Below, piece after piece: positions 26,829 to 32,566 of a DNA stretch of 64,000 nucleotides. The stretch covers positions 2,604,001 through 2,668,000 of the forward strand of contig NZ_AP022616.1 in the NCBI RefSeq assembly GCF_010731115.1, in the 5' to 3' direction. Every line of letters starts with the position of its first letter. Position 1 is the stretch's first letter. Position numbers and translations under genes: made by a program. Source of the stretch: Mycolicibacterium phocaicum. GTDB lineage: Bacteria; Actinomycetota; Actinomycetes; Mycobacteriales; Mycobacteriaceae. The notes below the pieces were generated by a model that was not told where the DNA came from, ran no database searches, and was given only the letters and a program-made list of their open reading frames with translations.

Positions 26829-28334
26829 TCAAGAAACCGGCGCGAACTCCTGGACTTCTGCGCGACGGGCGGCGGCGAACCGCAAGTTCGGGTCTGCCAC
26901 CGCGCCGTGCCGCAGCACCTCCCGGTCGAAGTTGTAGTTCATCGACATCACCCAGGGTCCTTGCGCGCCCTGCCGCGGCAGCGTGTCCGCCACGCGCTGC
27001 ACGTATCCCGCCGCGAAGTCCAGCAGGGGCTTGGTCGCCATGCCCGCATCGTCGAACTCCGGCCGAACGCTGTCGAATCCGCGTTCGTCCATGTGGCTCA
27101 GCAGTCGGCAGAAGTGCTCGCACAGCAGGCCGACCTTGAGTGTCCACGACGAGTTGGTGTAGCCGAACGCGAAGGCGAAGTTCGGCACGCCCGAGAGCAT
27201 GATGCCCTTGTAGGCGACGGTTTCCGAGAGGTTCACCGCCTGACCATCGACGGTCAGCGTCATCCCGCCGAACAGCTGGACGTTCAAACCTGTTGCGGTG
27301 ACGATGATGTCGGCATCCAGGTGCTGCCCGGACTCCAGTTCGATGCCGGTCTCGGTGAAGGTCGCGATGCGGTCGGTGACCACTGTGGCCTTGCCGCTGC
27401 CGATCGCCTTGAACAGGTCGGCGTCGGGCACCGTGCACAGGCGCTGGTCCCACGGCTTGTAGTCGGGGCTGAAGTGGGTGTCGACGGGATAGCCCGCGGG
27501 CAGCTCGCGGGCGTTGGTCCAGCGGATCAACCGCCGAGCGACGGCCGGGTACTTCTGGCAGAAGGTGTAGACCGCGCGCTGCCGGATGACGTTCTTGCGC
27601 CGGGCCAGCGCGTAGCCGCGGTCGGCGCCGAGCACGCGACCGGCCACGTTGGCGAACGCGTCTTTGGACGGCACCGGAAGGATGTACGTCGGCGACCGCT
27701 GCAGCATGGTGACGTGCGCGGCCTTGGCCGCCATCGACGGCACCAGCGTCACCGCGGTCGCCCCGCTGCCGATGATGACGACCTTCTTGCCGGTGTAGTC
27801 GAGGTTCTCGGGCCAGTGCTGCGGGTGCACGACCTGGCCGGCGAAGCGGTCGCGGCCCGGAAACTGCGGGGTGAAGCCCTGGTCGTAGCGGTAGTAGCCG
27901 CCGGCACAGAAGAGCCAGTTGGCGGAGATTTGCACCAGTTCGTCGGTGTCGGTGCGCTCGACGTCGACGAGCCACCGCGCGGTGCCGCTGTCCCACGCGG
28001 CACCCAGCACCTTGTGGTGGAACCGGATGTTGCGGTCGATGTTGTTCTCGCGGACCGTCTCTCGCAGATACGCGAGGATTTTGTCGGCGGAGGCGATGGC
28101 ATCCTCGTCGCGCCACGGCTTGAACTCGTAACCGAAGGTGTGCAGGTCGGAGTCGGAGCGAATGCCGGGGTACCGGAACAGATCCCAGGTTCCGCCGGTC
28201 GCGCCGCGGGATTCCAGGATCGCGTACGACCGGCCGGGATGTTCCTGCTGCAGGTAGTAGGCGGCACCGATGCCGGAGATTCCGGCGCCGACGATCAGGA
28301 CGTCGACCTGGGTGGTGTTGGCGGTGTGCTCCAT
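26829..28334 (-). CDS. EthA-like flavin monooxygenase (Baeyer-Villiger type)
   Basis: A class B flavoprotein monooxygenase of 501 aa. The FAD motif GAGISGIGAA is at about residues 16-25, the Baeyer-Villiger fingerprint FAGQVVHPQHWP is intact, and the NADPH site is IGSGATAVTL. The sequence follows EthA/Rv3854c and MymA closely (GGTWDLFRYPGIRSDSD, NPWDQR-like YKPWDQRLC). It would oxidise ketones to esters or act on sulphur and thioamide compounds. ATG 28334 has GGGAG about 6 nt upstream. It is the first gene of an operon with the CYP102-like fusion and divergent from a PucR-type regulator. Confidence 0.93.
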   Translation of the reverse strand: MEHTANTTQVDVLIVGAGISGIGAAYYLQQEHPGRSYAILESRGATGGTWDLFRYPGIRSDSDLHTFGYEFKPWRDEDAIASADKILAYLRETVRENNIDRNIRFHHKVLGAAWDSGTARWLVDVERTDTDELVQISANWLFCAGGYYRYDQGFTPQFPGRDRFAGQVVHPQHWPENLDYTGKKVVIIGSGATAVTLVPSMAAKAAHVTMLQRSPTYILPVPSKDAFANVAGRVLGADRGYALARRKNVIRQRAVYTFCQKYPAVARRLIRWTNARELPAGYPVDTHFSPDYKPWDQRLCTVPDADLFKAIGSGKATVVTDRIATFTETGIELESGQHLDADIIVTATGLNVQLFGGMTLTVDGQAVNLSETVAYKGIMLSGVPNFAFAFGYTNSSWTLKVGLLCEHFCRLLSHMDERGFDSVRPEFDDAGMATKPLLDFAAGYVQRVADTLPRQGAQGPWVMSMNYNFDREVLRHGAVADPNLRFAAARRAEVQEFAPVS

Positions 28335-28427
28335 TGCAGACTCCCTGTTGGCGGTGGTGGGCGTGGCAACAATGTTGGCGCCTGCCGGTCGCCGACTGAA
28401 GGTCAAAACATCTTAGATTTCCCGATC

Positions 28428-28448
28428 ACTGGTGCACTATGCACCAGT
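28428..28448. promoter_or_regulatory. Perfect 21-bp palindromic operator
   Basis: ACTGGTGCA at 28428-28436, a 3-bp centre CTA, and the exact inverse TGCACCAGT at 28440-28448. It lies between the divergent monooxygenase and regulator genes, ends 4 bp before the regulator's predicted -10 (TAGCCT, 28453-28458), and probably binds the regulator at 28465. Confidence 0.82.
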
Positions 28449-28464
28449 CCGCTAGCCTGGCAGG

Positions 28465-29661
28465 ATGGGCACAACAGGGCCGTCACCGCAGGTACGCGAC
28501 CTGATTCGGCAGTGCGCGCAGGTGGTCGTCAACGCCCCCGCGGAATGGCTCGAGGAACTCGACCGGGCAGTTCTGGGCGCCAATCCGGCCATCGCCTCCG
28601 ATCCTGAGCTGGCGGCGGCCGTCAGCCGGAGCAACCGCTCGAACTTGTTGTTCTGGGGTGCGGCCAACGTGCGCGAGCCCGGCGCGCCGGTTCCGCCCAA
28701 CGCGGGCGCCGAGCCGATGAGCGTCGCCCGGGAAATGGTCCGGCGCGGCGTCGACTCGTACACCTTGGATGCCTACCGAGTCGGCGAAGGCGTGGCATGG
28801 CGACGCCTGATGGATATCGCCTTCGAAATGACCTCCGATCCCGCCGACCTACACGCGATGCTCGACGTCTGTTCACAGTCGATCAGCGACTTCATCGAGG
28901 CCACCCTGGCGGCCATCGCCACCCAGATCGAACTCGAGCGCGACGAGCTCACCCGCGGCAGCCACGCCGAGCGGCGCGCGACGGTCGCACTGCTCCTGGA
29001 AGGCGCTCCCATCCCCCGCCAGCGCGCGGAAAGCCGTCTGGCTTACGGACTCGGCGGCAGCCACACCGCGGCCGTCATCTGGACCGACGATCCGGGCAGC
29101 GACCTGTCTCAATTGGACCGTGCCGCCGAGGCTTTCGGACAAGCCGCGGGTGGCCGACCACTCAGCGTGCTGGCCAGTTCCGCCACCCGATGGGTGTGGG
29201 CACCCGGCCCTGTCGATGTCGACACACTGACACATGCCGCCGGACGCGAGGTGCGGGTCGCGATCGGGTCGACGGGAGCCGGGGTCGACGGGTTCCGGCG
29301 CAGCCACTTCGATGCCCTCACCACGCAACACATGATGGCGCGGTTGCACTCGCCGCAGCAGGTCGCCGAGTTCACCGACATCGAGATGGTTTCGCTACTG
29401 ACCACCAACGCCGATCGCGCCGCGGTGTTCGTCAAGCGGGTGCTGGGTGACCTCGAATCAGCGAGCCCCGAATTGCATTCGGCGGTGCGAATGTTCGTCC
29501 GCGAGCAATGCAATGTGTCCCGGGCCGCCGGCAGACTGTTCACCCACCGCAACACCTTGTTGCGCAGGCTTGCCCGCGCTGACGAATTGCTGCCCCGCCC
29601 GTTGGCCGACAACAGCGTCGAGGTAGGCGTCGCACTCGACGTGTTGCACTGGCGCGGTTGA
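28465..29661 (+). CDS. PucR/CdaR-family transcriptional regulator
   Basis: A 398-aa regulator. The C-terminal PucR helix-turn-helix (about residues 335-395) has VREQCNVSRAAGRLFTHRNTLLRRL; a GGDEF-like CdaR central part (VRVAIGSTGAGVDGFRRSHFDA) precedes it; the N-terminal half is a helical sensor region. Such proteins usually activate neighbouring catabolic genes. ATG 28465 follows TAGCCT by 6 nt, which predicts a leaderless mRNA. It is divergent from the BVMO-P450 operon across a 21-bp palindrome. Confidence 0.92.
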   Translation: MGTTGPSPQVRDLIRQCAQVVVNAPAEWLEELDRAVLGANPAIASDPELAAAVSRSNRSNLLFWGAANVREPGAPVPPNAGAEPMSVAREMVRRGVDSYTLDAYRVGEGVAWRRLMDIAFEMTSDPADLHAMLDVCSQSISDFIEATLAAIATQIELERDELTRGSHAERRATVALLLEGAPIPRQRAESRLAYGLGGSHTAAVIWTDDPGSDLSQLDRAAEAFGQAAGGRPLSVLASSATRWVWAPGPVDVDTLTHAAGREVRVAIGSTGAGVDGFRRSHFDALTTQHMMARLHSPQQVAEFTDIEMVSLLTTNADRAAVFVKRVLGDLESASPELHSAVRMFVREQCNVSRAAGRLFTHRNTLLRRLARADELLPRPLADNSVEVGVALDVLHWRG

Positions 29662-30122
29662 GGTTTCAGCGCCGGAAATATCCACTCGGCAATGCCACGC
29701 GACGCTGCTACCGTTGATTCGTGACTTTCCGGTACGACGACCAGCTCGCCGAGGTGTCTTCGACACCGACGGCGGCTTTGTCGTACGCAGACACCGCCGG
29801 CTCCATAGCCCGGCACGAATCGAGTGAGCAGAGCAGCGTTTTCTGGCAGCCCATGCGCTTCGCGTCGTACCGCCGTACTTCCGCCGCGCATGCCGGCGTG
29901 CGCGGCGGCCGCAAGCTCGGGCCAGAAGACAACTCTCACAAATTCCACAATCTCGCAGTTTTCCCTGGCAGGAACGTCGCCTGACGTCCCCGTAGTTCTG
30001 TGTGCCCAATTGCGTTGCACGGGAATTGAATACAGGAAAATACCCACTGGACAGCACCGGCCTTCGGTGCGCATCATTGAGCTACCCGGATCGATCCGGA
30101 CAGCCAGCGCAGGCCGAATCAG
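29662..30122. other. Non-coding stretch before the tRNA array
   Basis: No convincing protein gene. A frame from GTG 29721 to 29984 (87 codons) exists with a TACCGT-like -10 6 nt upstream, but its product (MTFRYDDQLAEVSS...) matches nothing I know. Small hairpins are visible at 30055-30072 (GCACCG/CGGTGC) and at a CCGGATCGATCCGG palindrome around 30090-30103. The promoter of the tRNA array should be here; no strong -35/-10 pair could be picked by eye. Confidence 0.4.
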
Positions 30123-30160
30123 CTTGCTCTGCAAGAACTTTGAGAACTCAATAGTGTTGG
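30123..30160 (+). promoter_or_regulatory. rRNA-type boxB-boxA antitermination signal
   Basis: A small hairpin CTTGC-TCT-GCAAG (30123-30135) is followed by TTTGAGAACTCAATAGTG (30139-30156). From memory this closely resembles the boxB/boxA leader of mycobacterial rrn operons, where Nus factors (NusB/NusE/NusA) assemble. It lies 6 bp before the first tRNA, so the array is probably transcribed as one antiterminated precursor. Confidence 0.7.
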
Positions 30161-30165
30161 CATTC

Positions 30166-30254
30166 GCGCTCGTGGCGAAATCTCGGTAGACGCGCCCGGC
30201 TCAAACCCGGGTGCCGGTAGCCCCGGCGTGCAGGTTCAAGTCCTGCCGAGCGCA
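30166..30254 (+). tRNA. tRNA-Leu (CAA)
   Basis: A type II tRNA of 89 nt. Acceptor GCGCTCG/CGAGCGC with A73; anticodon stem CCCGG/CCGGG around loop CTCAAAC; long variable arm GCCGG...CCGGC; T loop TTCAAGT. First gene of the array. No CCA is encoded. Confidence 0.92.
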
Positions 30255-30259
30255 CGCAT

Positions 30260-30333
30260 GCCCCGCTGGCCCAACTGGAAGAGGCACTGGATTTAGGTTC
30301 CAGGTGTTGGGGGTTCGACTCCCTCGCGGGGCA
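30260..30333 (+). tRNA. tRNA-Leu (TAG), class I body
   Basis: 74 nt. Acceptor GCCCCGC/GCGGGGC with A73; anticodon stem CTGGA/TCCAG around TTTAGGT, anticodon TAG (reads CUA). The variable region is only GTGTT, so it lacks the long arm expected of bacterial tRNA-Leu. T arm GGGGG-TTCGACT-CCCTC. Confidence 0.82.
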
Positions 30334-30337
30334 CAAC

Positions 30338-30410
30338 GGGCCGCTGGTGAAATCGCCTATCACTCTTGGCTTTTACCCATGAATTCCGGGTTCGAGCCCC
30401 GGGCGACCCA
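30338..30410 (+). tRNA. tRNA-Lys (TTT)
   Basis: 73 nt. Acceptor GGGCCGC/GCGACCC has one C-A mismatch (pair 4-69); anticodon stem CTTGG/CCATG has one T-T mismatch; loop CTTTTAC, anticodon TTT; T arm CCGGG/CCCGG intact. Slightly degenerate but probably foldable. Confidence 0.78.
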
Positions 30411-30413
30411 CAT

Positions 30414-30485
30414 GCGCCGTTAGCTGAGTTGGGATAGCACCAGACTCTTAATCTGGAGACGGGGGATCGAAACCCTCACGGCGTA
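30414..30485 (+). tRNA. tRNA-Lys (CTT)
   Basis: 72 nt. Acceptor GCGCCGT/ACGGCGT, A73; anticodon stem CCAGA/TCTGG around CTCTTAA, anticodon CTT. The T loop reads ATCGAAA rather than TTCGAAA, an uncommon change at position 54. Confidence 0.88.
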
Positions 30486-30498
30486 CGTTGCTTTTCCC

Positions 30499-30571
30499 GC
30501 CGGTGCGGTGTAACTGGTTTGCACGTCAGTCTTCCAAACTGAAAGGGCGAGTTCGAGTCTCGTCACCGGTT
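30499..30571 (+). tRNA. tRNA-Gly (TCC)
   Basis: 73 nt. Acceptor GCCGGTG/CACCGGT (a G-T first pair) with T73; anticodon stem TCAGT/ACTGA around CTTCCAA, anticodon TCC (reads GGA/GGG); T loop TTCGAGT. Confidence 0.88.
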
Positions 30572-30575
30572 CGAT

Positions 30576-30648
30576 GCGGATGTGGCTCAATCGGTAGGGC
30601 ATCGGTCTCCAAAGCCGCAGGTTGCAGGTTCGAGTCCTGCCATCCGCG
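30576..30648 (+). tRNA. tRNA-Trp (CCA)
   Basis: 73 nt. Acceptor GCGGATG/CATCCGC, G73, followed by encoded CCA (30649-30651). Anticodon loop CTCCAAA, anticodon CCA; the anticodon stem TCGGT/GCCGC has one unpaired outer position. T arm GCAGG/CCTGC. Last tRNA before the HNH gene. Confidence 0.85.
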
Positions 30649-30692
30649 CCAACCACTTGCCCGCAAGATCAATCAGAAAGGAGGCACGCGGC

Positions 30693-31187
30693 ATGAGGCA
30701 TTTCCGACAACGCAAGGCCAGTCACCGGGCCGTGGCGGTGTACAACGCCGACTACCGCGTGCTGACCCACGTGACCTGGCAGGAGGCGGTTCGGCTGCTG
30801 CTGCGGGGTTCGGTCCATGTGATCGAACGCCACAGCCCGGCCGTGCACATACACAGCCCCTCGACCGTGATCGAGCTGCCCGCATCCGTCGCGCTACATC
30901 AGTACGTCCACGTGCCGTACCGGCCGCACAACCGGGTCACGCGTGACGGCGTCCTGGCTCGCGACGGCTACACCTGCGGCTATTGCGGTGGCCATGGCGA
31001 CACGGTGGATCACATCGAGCCGGTGTCGCGAGGCGGGCAAGACTCCTGGCTGAACCTCATTGCGGCGTGCGCGCCGTGCAACGGTCGCAAGAGTGACCGC
31101 ACGCCGGAGGAAGCCGGGATGCGGTTGCTCTGGGAGCCCTACGAACCCCGCGATCGGGATCGCTACCGGGTCCCCGAGTTGGTTTGA
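30693..31187 (+). CDS. HNH endonuclease embedded in the tRNA array
   Basis: A 164-aa HNH nuclease. The C-terminal HNH/zinc module has C95-G-Y-C98, TVDHIEPVSRGG (H107), N121, C126-A-P-C129 and N130, all needed for a beta-beta-alpha-metal site. The N-terminal 80 residues (VAVYNADYRVLTHVTWQEAV, then a VHVPYRPHN strand) match the actinobacterial HNH family often seen beside phage and tRNA loci. A strong AAAGGAGG precedes ATG 30693 by about 10 nt. It lies in the same direction as the flanking tRNAs, so mRNA and tRNAs probably share one transcript. It could be a homing-type nuclease that mobilises the array, or a domesticated one. Confidence 0.9.
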   Translation: MRHFRQRKASHRAVAVYNADYRVLTHVTWQEAVRLLLRGSVHVIERHSPAVHIHSPSTVIELPASVALHQYVHVPYRPHNRVTRDGVLARDGYTCGYCGGHGDTVDHIEPVSRGGQDSWLNLIAACAPCNGRKSDRTPEEAGMRLLWEPYEPRDRDRYRVPELV

Positions 31188-31197
31188 AACCCGTCGG

Positions 31198-31231
31198 GCG
31201 GGGCGGGAGGTCCATCACCTCTCGCCCCGCC
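31198..31231 (+). terminator. GC-rich hairpin after the HNH gene
   Basis: GGCGGGGCGGGAGGT (31198-31212) pairs with ACCTCTCGCCCCGCC (31217-31231), one mismatch, loop of about 4 nt. It has no U-tract, so it could be a processing stem in the tRNA precursor rather than a stop. Confidence 0.6.
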
Positions 31232-31245
31232 ACGACGAAACATGT

Positions 31246-31318
31246 TGCCCCGTAGCTCAACTGGCAGAGCAGCTCCCTGTTACGGAGTAGGTTGCAGGTT
31301 CGACTCCTGCCGGGGTAG
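31246..31318 (+). tRNA. tRNA-Asn (GTT)
   Basis: 73 nt. Acceptor TGCCCCG/CGGGGTA, G73; D arm GTAGCTCAACTGGCAGAGC; anticodon loop CTGTTAC, anticodon GTT; T arm GCAGG/CCTGC with TTCGACT. Confidence 0.92.
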
Positions 31319-31322
31319 CAAC

Positions 31323-31406
31323 GCGTGCGCGGCGACGCGGGAGTGTCGCACCTGGCTGTAAACCAGAGGCCTTCAGGCACAGGGGGTTCGAATCCCTCCG
31401 CACGCA
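31323..31406 (+). tRNA. tRNA-Tyr (GTA)
   Basis: 84 nt, type II as expected for bacterial tRNA-Tyr. Acceptor GCGTGCG/CGCACGC, A73; loop CTGTAAA, anticodon GTA; variable arm GGCCTTCAGGC; T loop TTCGAAT. The outermost anticodon-stem pair is C-A. Confidence 0.9.
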
Positions 31407-31410
31407 CCGA

Positions 31411-31482
31411 TGACCCGTGGTGTAACCGGTAGCACTGCTGATTTTGGTTCAGCCGGTTCAGGTTCGAATCCTGGCGGGTCAG
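31411..31482 (+). tRNA. tRNA-Gln (TTG)
   Basis: 72 nt. Acceptor TGACCCG/CGGGTCA, G73; anticodon stem GCTGA/TCAGC around TTTTGGT, anticodon TTG; T loop TTCGAAT. U1-A72 is typical of tRNA-Gln. Confidence 0.92.
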
Positions 31483-31487
31483 CTTCA

Positions 31488-31572
31488 GGAAGACAGCGCG
31501 CCGTGGTGGCACATCCCGTTTCGAAAACGGGCGCGGGGTGAAAGCCCTGGGGTTCGACTCCTCTGTCTTCCG
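31488..31572 (+). tRNA. tRNA-Ser (CGA)
   Basis: 85 nt, type II. Acceptor GGAAGAC/GTCTTCC, G73; anticodon stem CCCGT/ACGGG around TTCGAAA, anticodon CGA (reads UCG); variable arm CGGGGTGAAAGCCCTG. Confidence 0.9.
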
Positions 31573-31574
31573 CT

Positions 31575-31649
31575 GTGTGCGATGCCGAAGCGGTCGAGGC
31601 CCCAGGTTGTGATCCGCAGGCTTTGCGGGTTCGAGTCCCGTCGCACACC
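31575..31649 (+). tRNA. tRNA-His (GTG), anticodon stem degenerate
   Basis: 75 nt. Acceptor GTGTGCG/CGCACAC with C73 and encoded CCA (31650-31652). Loop TTGTGAT gives anticodon GTG, but the stem CCAGG/CCGCA forms only two good pairs, so it may be non-functional. The base before G1 is T, not the G-1 that HisRS normally needs. Confidence 0.65.
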
Positions 31650-31663
31650 CCAACGTCGACAAC

Positions 31664-31702
31664 GCCGCGGATTGCAGTCACCCACTGACTGCAATCCGCG
31701 GC
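31664..31702. terminator. 17-bp perfect hairpin inside the tRNA array
   Basis: GCCGCGGATTGCAGTCA (31664-31680) and its exact inverse (31686-31702) with a 5-nt loop. It falls between tRNA-His and tRNA-Ile(GAT). Either a terminator dividing the array into two units, or a remnant palindromic element of the intergenic type seen elsewhere in the window. Confidence 0.75.
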
Positions 31703-31712
31703 ACTAACCCAA

Positions 31713-31786
31713 TGTCCGGTAGCTCATCTGGTGAGAGCGCCGCTCTGATACGGCGGAGGCAGGTGGTTCATGCCCATCCCGGACAA
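31713..31786 (+). tRNA. tRNA-Ile (GAT)
   Basis: 74 nt. Acceptor TGTCCGG/CCGGACA, A73, encoded CCA (31787-31789); anticodon stem CCGCT/GGCGG around CTGATAC, anticodon GAT; T loop TTCATGC. Confidence 0.9.
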
Positions 31787-31790
31787 CCAC

Positions 31791-31875
31791 GGAGGCGTGG
31801 CAGAACGGTAATGCAGCGGCTTGCTAAGCCGTGGCCGCTGTCCAGCGGTTGTGGGTTCGACTCCCGCCGCCTCCG
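31791..31875 (+). tRNA. tRNA-Ser (GCT)
   Basis: 85 nt, type II. Acceptor GGAGGCG/CGCCTCC, G73, encoded CCA (31876-31878); anticodon loop TTGCTAA, anticodon GCT; variable arm GGCCGCTGTCCAGCGGTT; T loop TTCGACT. Confidence 0.9.
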
Positions 31876-31881
31876 CCAAAT

Positions 31882-31953
31882 GCCCCTGTAGCTCAACGGA
31901 AGAGCACCTGCTTTCGACGCAGATGGCTGGGAGTTCGAATCTCTCCAGGGGCG
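31882..31953 (+). tRNA. tRNA-Arg (TCG)
   Basis: 72 nt. Acceptor GCCCCTG/CAGGGGC, G73; anticodon loop TTTCGAC, anticodon TCG (reads CGA); T arm with TTCGAAT. Chromosomal bacterial Arg tRNAs for CGN normally use ACG, so TCG is a phage-like feature. Confidence 0.88.
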
Positions 31954-31958
31954 CGCAT

Positions 31959-32032
31959 GCGCAGGTAGCTCAGTTGGTCAGAGCGCCGTCCTTATAAGAC
32001 GGATGCCGCGGGTTCAATCCCCGTCCTGCGCA
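31959..32032 (+). tRNA. tRNA-Ile (TAT)
   Basis: 74 nt. Acceptor GCGCAGG/CCTGCGC, A73; D arm GCTCAGTTGGTCAGAGC; anticodon stem CCGTC/GACGG around CTTATAA, anticodon TAT (reads AUA). Bacteria normally read AUA with a lysidine-modified CAT tRNA, so this one is unusual. Last gene of the array. Confidence 0.9.
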
Positions 32033-32067
32033 CCCATGGGAAGCCCAGCAGCAATCTGGACCTGACG

Positions 32068-32127
32068 CGCGAGCGTGCACACAGCTCGTCGGATCCGCGA
32101 AATCGGCACTCCACACGCACACTCGCG
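32068..32127. repeat. Interspersed imperfect palindrome, family A copy 2
   Basis: CGCGAGCGTGC at the left end, GCACACTCGCG at the right end, core CGGATCCGCGAAATCG (the inverse orientation of copies 1 and 4). It lies between the tRNA array and the GntR gene; nothing else is seen in 32033-32142. Confidence 0.7.
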
Positions 32128-32142
32128 AAGACCGCCCCCGCC

Positions 32143-32505
32143 CTACTCGAACGCCGCGTCCAGATACCGCAGCGCGTCGGCTTTCAGCACGCCCAACGCC
32201 CGGGCGGTGTCGGCGAACGCATTGGCCGCGTCCACCATCGCTGCGGCAGCCGGATCCGCAGCCGCGACGAAAGTTCCTGATCTCCCGCGGGTTTCGAGGA
32301 CCCCGGCGGTCTCGAGTTCACGGTAGGCGCGGGCGACGGTGTTGGCCGCCATTCCCAGCGTGCCGGCCAGCTCGCGCACGGTGGGCAGTCGGGTGCCGGC
32401 GGACAGACGCCCAGCACGAATGGCTTCGATGATCTGCAGCCGCAACTGGTCGAACAACGGCCCCGCGTGCGGATCGAGGCGCACCCACTCACCGAAATCG
32501 GTCAC
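32143..32505 (-). CDS. GntR-family (YtrA-type) regulator (Rv1152-like)
   Basis: A 120-aa short GntR regulator with the winged-helix domain ([38 protein letters not shown], then REL and GRSGTFVA) and only a short helical tail, as in the YtrA subfamily. GTG 32505 follows a CATACT -10 (revcomp of 32512-32517) by 6 nt, predicting a leaderless mRNA. It is divergent from the sirtuin gene as in Rv1152/Rv1151c. Confidence 0.9.
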   Translation of the reverse strand: MTDFGEWVRLDPHAGPLFDQLRLQIIEAIRAGRLSAGTRLPTVRELAGTLGMAANTVARAYRELETAGVLETRGRSGTFVAAADPAAAAMVDAANAFADTARALGVLKADALRYLDAAFE

Positions 32506-32566
32506 CAGCCGAGTATGACCGATGACGAGGTGGCCCAGATCACCCAGAACCCGATAACGTGGTCCA

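Noticed and set aside
29721..29984. An 87-codon frame before the tRNA array
   Set aside because: It has a leaderless-like -10 but the product is unlike any known protein, composition is mixed and several hairpins lie in it. It is described only inside the non-coding region entry.
30260..30333. tRNA with anticodon TAG read as an amber suppressor
   Set aside because: An anticodon 5'-UAG-3' pairs with codon CUA (Leu). An amber suppressor would need CUA as anticodon, which none of the fifteen tRNAs has.
29662..32142. tRNA array region as an intact prophage or integrated plasmid
   Set aside because: No integrase, portal, terminase, repressor or replication gene is present, and no duplicated tRNA 3' end marking att sites could be identified by eye.
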